Source: Streptomyces lincolnensis (GTDB lineage: Bacteria; Actinomycetota; Actinomycetes; Streptomycetales; Streptomycetaceae). From it: a DNA stretch of 64,000 nt. The position numbers and the translations under genes were made by a program. Positions 59,426-64,000 of this stretch are shown here, in pieces. Numbering within the stretch: the first letter of the stretch is position 1; each line of letters opens with the position of its first letter. Where the stretch lies: the NCBI RefSeq assembly GCF_001685355.1, contig NZ_CP016438.1:4402001-4466000 (forward strand), read 5' to 3'. The notes beneath the pieces were generated by a model. The model ran no database searches. It was not told the DNA's origin and saw nothing but the letters and a program-made list of their open reading frames with translations.

Positions 59426-61651
59426 ATGCTTGGATCAACCCACGGCACCCTCACCACCGACTCCCGCCGGACCCGGGTCATCGCCTGCGGCGAGCAGCCC
59501 GGGCCCGCCGTCCACGGCCGGCCCGCCGAGGTGGACGACCTCGATGTCAGCGGCCGGCCGCTGTACGCCGCCGTTCCCGATCTGGACCGCTTCTTCCGGC
59601 CCGAGTCCGTCGCCGTGATCGGCGCCTCGGACACCGAGGGCCGGCCCAACACGGGTGTCACCAGGCAACTGCTCGCCTGGTCCGAGCGGGTCGGGGCCCG
59701 GCTGCACCCGGTGCATCCCACCCGCCCGTCGGTCTTCGGCATCCCCTGCTCCCCTGCCGTGGCAGATCTGCCCGAGCCGGTCGACCTCGCCGTACTGCTG
59801 GTCGCGGACCCTCTTCCGGTCATCGAGGAACTGGCCGAGGCCAAGGCGAGGTTCGCGGTGGTCTTCGCCTCCGGGTTCGCCGAGACGGGCCCGCAGGGGG
59901 CGATCGAGCAGGCCCGGCTCGCGGCGGCCGTGGGCGGGTCCGGGATGCGGATGCTGGGCCCCAACACCAACCTGAACGCCTTCGAACACTTCCGGGACGA
60001 CCTCGACGGCCCCGCCATCGCCCTGATCACGCAGTCCGGCCACCAGGGCCGCCCCGTCTTCGCCCTCCAGGAGCTCGGCATCCGCCTGTCCCACTGGGCG
60101 CCCACCGGCAACGAGGCCGATCTGGAGACCGCCGACTTCGTCTCCTACTTCGCCGAGCGGCCCGAGGTCGGCGCCATCGCCTGCTACGTCGAGGGGCTCA
60201 AGGACGGCCGCTCCTTTCTGCTCGCCGCCGACCGGGCCGCCCGGCGCGGGGTGCCCGTTGTCGCGGTCAAGGTGGGCCGCACCGAGACCGGCGCCCGCAC
60301 GGCCGCGTCGCACACCGGCAAACTCACCGGCGCCGACACGGTGGTGGACGCCGCGATGCGCCAGTACGGCGTGATCCGCGTCGACGGGCTGGACGAACTC
60401 CAGGACACCGCCGCCCTGTTGGCGCGGTCCCGGCCGCCGCGCGCGGACGGTGTCGTCGTCTACTCGATCTCGGGCGGCACGGGCGCGCACTTCGCCGACC
60501 TGGCCACGGAGGCGGGGCTGCGCCTGCCGGCCCTGTCGCAGGCCAGGCAGGCCGAACTGCACCAGTGGATACCCGAGTACCTGAGTGTGGCCAACCCGGT
60601 GGACAACGGCGGCCACCCGGTCGGGGACGAGCGCGGCCGGAAGATCATCGACGCGATCCTCGACGACCCGGAGGTGGGCGTGCTGGTCTGCCCGGTCACC
60701 GGGCCCTTCCCGCCGCTCAGCGACCGGCTCGTGCGGGACCTGGTGGACGCGGCCGAGCAGACGGACAAGCTGGTGTGCGTGGTGTGGGGCTCGCCGGTGG
60801 GCACCGAGCCGGCCTACCGCGAGGTGCTGCTCGGTTCGTCGCGGGTGGCGACCTTCCGTACCGTCGCCAACTGCATCACCGCCGTGCGCGCCTACCTCGA
60901 CCACCACCGTTTCGTCTCCGGCTACCGCTCGCCGTTCGACTCGGCGCCGCGCACCCCCTCGCCGTCGTTCCGCAAGGCGCAGGCACTGGTGCGCCCGGGT
61001 CAGCAGCTGAGCGAGCACGCGGCGAAGCAACTGCTGCGGGCGTACGGCATCCGGGTGCCGCGCGAGCAGTTGGTGACCAGTGCGGCGGCTGCCGTGCGCG
61101 CGGCCTCGTTGGTGGGCTACCCGGTGGTGATGAAGGCGTCCGGCGCGCGGATCGCCCACAAGACCGAACTCGGGCTGGTCAAGGTCGGGCTGACCTCGGC
61201 GAGCCAGGTCCGGGACGCCTACCGGGAGTTGACCGACATCGCGCGCTACGAGGACGTCTCGCTGGACGGTGTCCTGGTGTGCCAGATGGTCGAGCGGGGT
61301 GTCGAGATGGTCGTCGGCGTCACCCGGGACGAGCTGTTCGGGCCCACCGTGACGGTCGGGCTCGGCGGGGTGCTCGTGGAGGTGCTGCGGGACACCGCCG
61401 TACGCGTGCCGCCCTTCGGGGAGGAGCAGGCGCGGGCCATGTGCGCCGAACTGCGCGGGCGGGCCCTCCTCGACGGGGTCCGGGGGCGACCTCCGGCGGA
61501 CCTGGACGCGCTGGTCGAAGTCGTCCTGCGGGTGCAGCGCATGGCCCTGGAACTCGGCGACGACCTCGCGGAGCTCGACATCAACCCGCTGATGGTGCTG
61601 CCGCGGGGGCAGGGCGCGGTGGCGCTGGACGCGCTGGTGGTGTGCCGGTGA
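59426..61651 (+). CDS. Acetate--CoA ligase family protein (NDP-forming acyl-CoA synthetase)
   Basis: 741 residues. CoA-binding domain: RFFRPESVAVIGASDTEGRP (about 55), ligase-CoA domains with ALITQSGHQGRPVFALQELG and ATPSISGG-type VYSISGGTGAHFADLA, and a C-terminal ATP-grasp domain (LLRAYGIRVPREQLVTSAAA, VVMKASGARIAHKTELGLVK, LDINPLMVLPRG). Makes or splits acyl-CoA with ADP or GDP. Start supported by AGGAGCGGG. It overlaps the next gene by GTGA. Acyl substrate unknown. Confidence 0.9.
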   Translation: MLGSTHGTLTTDSRRTRVIACGEQPGPAVHGRPAEVDDLDVSGRPLYAAVPDLDRFFRPESVAVIGASDTEGRPNTGVTRQLLAWSERVGARLHPVHPTRPSVFGIPCSPAVADLPEPVDLAVLLVADPLPVIEELAEAKARFAVVFASGFAETGPQGAIEQARLAAAVGGSGMRMLGPNTNLNAFEHFRDDLDGPAIALITQSGHQGRPVFALQELGIRLSHWAPTGNEADLETADFVSYFAERPEVGAIACYVEGLKDGRSFLLAADRAARRGVPVVAVKVGRTETGARTAASHTGKLTGADTVVDAAMRQYGVIRVDGLDELQDTAALLARSRPPRADGVVVYSISGGTGAHFADLATEAGLRLPALSQARQAELHQWIPEYLSVANPVDNGGHPVGDERGRKIIDAILDDPEVGVLVCPVTGPFPPLSDRLVRDLVDAAEQTDKLVCVVWGSPVGTEPAYREVLLGSSRVATFRTVANCITAVRAYLDHHRFVSGYRSPFDSAPRTPSPSFRKAQALVRPGQQLSEHAAKQLLRAYGIRVPREQLVTSAAAAVRAASLVGYPVVMKASGARIAHKTELGLVKVGLTSASQVRDAYRELTDIARYEDVSLDGVLVCQMVERGVEMVVGVTRDELFGPTVTVGLGGVLVEVLRDTAVRVPPFGEEQARAMCAELRGRALLDGVRGRPPADLDALVEVVLRVQRMALELGDDLAELDINPLMVLPRGQGAVALDALVVCR

Positions 61652-62442
61652 CCGAGGTGACCGAGGTGACGCAGGCGACCGACGGGCAGGTCTCGTACCT
61701 CACCCTCAACCGGCCCGAGGCCCTCAACGCCCTCACTCCCGGCCAACGGGACCAACTCATCGAGCTGTTGGCGCGGGCGTCGGCCGATCCGGACGTCCGG
61801 GCCGTCGTCCTCACGGGCACGGGCCGCGGTTTCTGCGCGGGTGCCGATCTGCGCGGTGCCTCCACGGGCGGGGAGCGGGTCGCCGGTGACGTGGCCCGGA
61901 CCCTGCGTCTGGGCGCGCAGCGCCTGATCGCCGCCGTACTGGACTGCGAGAAGCCGGTGATCGCGGCGGTGAACGGCACGGCGGCCGGCCTCGGCGCGCA
62001 CCTGGCGTTCGCCTGCGACCTGGTACTGGCCGCCGAATCCGCCCGGTTCATCGAGGTGTTCGTCCGGCGAGGACTCGTGCCGGACGGCGGTGGCGCGTAC
62101 CTCCTCCCCCGGCTGGTCGGCCCGCAGCGCGCGAAGGAGCTGATGTTCTTCGGCGACGCGCTCACCGCGGCGGACGCGGAACGCCTCGGTCTGGTCAACC
62201 GGGTCGTCCCGGACGCCGAGTTGGACAAGACCGCCCGCGCGTGGGCGGAGCGGCTGGCCGCCGGGCCCACCCGGGCCCTCGCCCTGACCAAGCAGCTCGT
62301 CAACGCCTCCCTCGACACCGACCGTGCCGGCGCGTTCGCCGCGGAGGCCGCCGCGCAGGAGATCAACATGACGACCGTGGACGCGCGGGAGGGCGTGGCG
62401 AGCTTCGTGGAGCGCAGAAGCCCCGAGTACCGGGGTCGCTAG
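61648..62442 (+). CDS. Enoyl-CoA hydratase/isomerase family protein
   Basis: 264 residues from GTG 61648 (GTGA overlap with the ligase stop). VSYLTLNRPEALNALTPGQR (about 15), oxyanion motifs GRGFCAGADLRG and VIAAVNGTAAGLGAHLAFAC (about 105), and FIEVFVRRGLVPDGGGAYLL with a Gly-rich turn and no clear second Glu. Likely the hydration or isomerisation step following activation by the upstream ligase. Confidence 0.92.
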   Translation: MTEVTEVTQATDGQVSYLTLNRPEALNALTPGQRDQLIELLARASADPDVRAVVLTGTGRGFCAGADLRGASTGGERVAGDVARTLRLGAQRLIAAVLDCEKPVIAAVNGTAAGLGAHLAFACDLVLAAESARFIEVFVRRGLVPDGGGAYLLPRLVGPQRAKELMFFGDALTAADAERLGLVNRVVPDAELDKTARAWAERLAAGPTRALALTKQLVNASLDTDRAGAFAAEAAAQEINMTTVDAREGVASFVERRSPEYRGR

Positions 62443-62451
62443 CCTTCTCAT

Positions 62452-62466
62452 CTGACACCCCGTCAG
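62452..62466. promoter_or_regulatory. CTGAC-N5-GTCAG operator, flavin reductase promoter
   Basis: CTGACACCCCGTCAG, ten bases past the hydratase stop and 17 before ATG 62484. It gives the flavin reductase gene its own control point inside the block. Confidence 0.75.
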
Positions 62467-62483
62467 GTTCAATGGAGGGCGTG

Positions 62484-63080
62484 ATGGGACAAGCCGGAAT
62501 GGCCGAAGCCGCCGTCCGTTATCTCAGGGCGGCCGGGGCACAGCCCGTGGAGGCGCTGCCGCGACCCGAGTTGCGGTGCGTCGGCGAGGACGAGCGGGCG
62601 CCGGTCGACCAGGCCGAGTTCCGTCGGGTGCTGGGGAGTTTCGCGACCGGCGTGACCGTCGTGACGGCACCCGCCACCGACAGCGATACCCCTCCCGCCG
62701 GGTTCGCCTGCCAGTCCTTCTCCTCCCTCTCCCTCGACCCGCCCCTCGTCGCCTTCATGGTCGGCCGTACGTCGACGACCTGGCCGCGGATCGCCCGCGC
62801 CGGGGTCTTCTGCGTCAACGTCCTGGGCGCCCACCAGGGCGAGCTGTGCCGCGGTTTCGCCGTGAGCGGCCGGGACAAGTTCGCCGACGTCGCCTACGAC
62901 GCGTCCCCCGCCTCCGGTTCCCCGCGTCTCGCCGGTGCGCTCGCCTGGATCGACTGCACGATCCACGCGGTGCACACGGGCGGCGACCACCTCATCGTCG
63001 TAGGCCGGGTGGAGGCGCTGGGGACGGGCGCGGGCGAGGACGAGGCACCGCTGCTGTTCCACAAGGGCCGGTTCGTCTGA
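62484..63080 (+). CDS. Flavin reductase, HsaB/HpaC-like
   Basis: 198 residues from ATG 62484 with GGAGG five bases upstream; ATG 62472 is an alternative that would start five bases after the operator. FRRVLGSFATGVTVVTAPAT, AGFACQSFSSLSLDPPLVAF, ARAGVFCVNVLGAHQGELC and IDCTIHAVHTGGDHLIVVGR match the two-component monooxygenase reductases, close in pattern to mycobacterial HsaB of steroid ring opening. It would supply FMNH2/FADH2 to a partner oxygenase; no HsaA is in the window. Stops one base from the convergent MFS gene. Confidence 0.9.
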   Translation: MGQAGMAEAAVRYLRAAGAQPVEALPRPELRCVGEDERAPVDQAEFRRVLGSFATGVTVVTAPATDSDTPPAGFACQSFSSLSLDPPLVAFMVGRTSTTWPRIARAGVFCVNVLGAHQGELCRGFAVSGRDKFADVAYDASPASGSPRLAGALAWIDCTIHAVHTGGDHLIVVGRVEALGTGAGEDEAPLLFHKGRFV

Positions 63081-63081
63081 C

Positions 63082-64000
63082 TCAGGCCACCACCGGCGTC
63101 GGCACCGGGGGCCTGCGCCGGATCACCAGCGCCATCAGCGCCGCCGCCGCGCACAGCGCGCCCGAGGCGTACCAGACCATGTCGTACGAGCCGAAGACGT
63201 CCCGCGCGACACCGCCGAGGAAGGCCACCAGGGCGGCGCCGACCTGGTGGGAGGCGAGGACCCAGCCGAAGACGATGGCGCTGTCCTCGCCGTAGTGCTC
63301 GCGGCACAGCGCGACGGTGGGCGGGACGGTGGCGACCCAGTCGAGGCCGTAGAAGACGATGAAGAAGATCATCGGCGGGTGGACCGAGGAGGTGAGCAGC
63401 ATCGGGAGGAAGAGCAGCGAGATGCCCCGCAGCGCGTAGTACACGGCGAGCAGCCGGCGCGGTTCGAAGCGGTCGGTGAACCAGCCGGAGGCGATCGTGC
63501 CGATGACGTCGAACACGCCGATGACCGCGAGCAGTGAGGCCGCCGCCTGGACCGGCATGTGCTCGTCGTGGGCCGCGGGAATGAAGTGGGTCTGGATCAG
63601 GCCGTTGGTCGAGGCCCCGCAGATCGCGAAGGTGCCCGCCAGCAGCCAGAAGGGGCCGGTGCGGGCGGCCCTGAACAGGACGCCGACCGCGCGCCGGGCC
63701 GCCCCGGGCACCGGTTCCGGCTTCGGTACGAACTCCTTGGCGCCGTAGGGCTTCAGGCCCACGTCGGCCGGGTGGTCGCGCAGCAGCAGCCAGACGAAGG
63801 GGACGACGGCGAGGGCGGCCAGCGCCACCGTGACCGCCGGCGGGCGCCAGCCCTGCCGCTCCACCATCCACGACAGCACGGGCAGGAAGATCAGCTGCCC
63901 TGAGGCCGAGGCGGCCGTGAGGATGCCGGTGACCAGGCCGCGCCGTTCGGTGAACCAGCGGTTGGTGACCGTCGCCGCGAAGGCCAGCGCCATCGAGCCG
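63082..64000 (-). CDS. MFS transporter, 5' end outside window
   Basis: 306 visible codons, open to the window edge. At least eight membrane segments are present; NRWFTERRGLVTGILTAASA and GWFTDRFEPRRLLAVYYALR are the MFS loop motifs between helices 2-3 and 8-9. SASGQLIFLPVLSWMVERQG and ICGASTNGLIQTHFIPAAHD fit the oxalate/formate-monocarboxylate branch. It may import the acid degraded by the neighbouring pathway (inference). Confidence 0.9.
   Translation of the reverse strand, partial: GSMALAFAATVTNRWFTERRGLVTGILTAASASGQLIFLPVLSWMVERQGWRPPAVTVALAALAVVPFVWLLLRDHPADVGLKPYGAKEFVPKPEPVPGAARRAVGVLFRAARTGPFWLLAGTFAICGASTNGLIQTHFIPAAHDEHMPVQAAASLLAVIGVFDVIGTIASGWFTDRFEPRRLLAVYYALRGISLLFLPMLLTSSVHPPMIFFIVFYGLDWVATVPPTVALCREHYGEDSAIVFGWVLASHQVGAALVAFLGGVARDVFGSYDMVWYASGALCAAAALMALVIRRRPPVPTPVVA

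Noticed and set aside
63076..63085. CTGACTCAG near the flavin reductase stop as another regulon box
   Set aside because: It lacks the five-base spacer and lies across two convergent stop codons.
1..64000. tRNA, rRNA, CRISPR, phage or integrative-element features
   Set aside because: No cloverleaf, spacer-repeat array, integrase or structural phage gene was recognised on either strand.

Overview
The window is chromosomal DNA of a Streptomyces-type actinomycete. Evidence: very high G+C with strong third-position G/C bias, frequent GTG/TTG starts, many 4-base GTGA gene overlaps, and recognisable orthologues of afsR, afsS, afsK, kbpA and fbiC. Two copies of a short interspersed repeat that I recognise as common in Streptomyces are also present. 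I see no rRNA, tRNA, CRISPR array, phage or intact transposase.

Layout. 0-8 kb: a secreted subtilisin-like protease cut by the window edge, the 3' remnant of a second copy, a degenerate ADP-ribosylglycohydrolase, a large STAND/TPR ATPase, and two small membrane or envelope proteins. 8-13 kb: fbiC (F420 cofactor), an F420-type LLM oxidoreductase and a Tat-exported PHP phosphoesterase. 13.4-16.3 kb: a three-gene set of helical partner, papain-like cysteine peptidase and I42/chagasin-like lipoprotein, arranged like an exported effector with its inhibitor. 16.5-23.2 kb: lipoproteins, a chain of tiny overlapping genes ending in an HATPase / Scr1-type regulator / DUF397 locus, an ArsR-SRPBCC pair and an M15-like lipoprotein. 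23-34 kb: hydrolases, aldehyde dehydrogenase, SDR, LLM enzymes and amidohydrolases, plus two tandem secreted proteins. 34.4-47.5 kb: the AfsK-AfsR-AfsS antibiotic and nutrient signalling system (afsR, afsS, afsK, kbpA, then a TetR gene), with CoA-dependent catabolic genes between afsS and afsK. 47.6-64 kb: Lrp/LysE, acyl-CoA dehydrogenase, thiolase-like proteins, FMN-fold proteins, acetyltransferases, DoxX, a tannase-like esterase, a flavoprotein monooxygenase, an acyl-CoA synthetase/hydratase/flavin reductase block and an MFS transporter.

Most striking observation: the palindrome CTGAC-N5-GTCAG, or a one-base variant, occurs eleven times between 28.5 and 62.5 kb. All are intergenic, at seven promoter regions, and each lies in front of a lipid/CoA-type catabolic gene. 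None lies in front of the signalling or housekeeping genes. This points to one TetR-like regulon that ties together dispersed operons: FadD3-like ligase, acyl-CoA dehydrogenase, enoyl-CoA hydratases, Ltp-like thiolase/aldolases with DUF35 partners, SDR, LLM oxidoreductases, amidohydrolase, HsaB-like flavin reductase, NDP-forming CoA ligase and DoxX. The gene content resembles steroid or terpenoid side-chain and ring degradation, but substrate and regulator are unknown.
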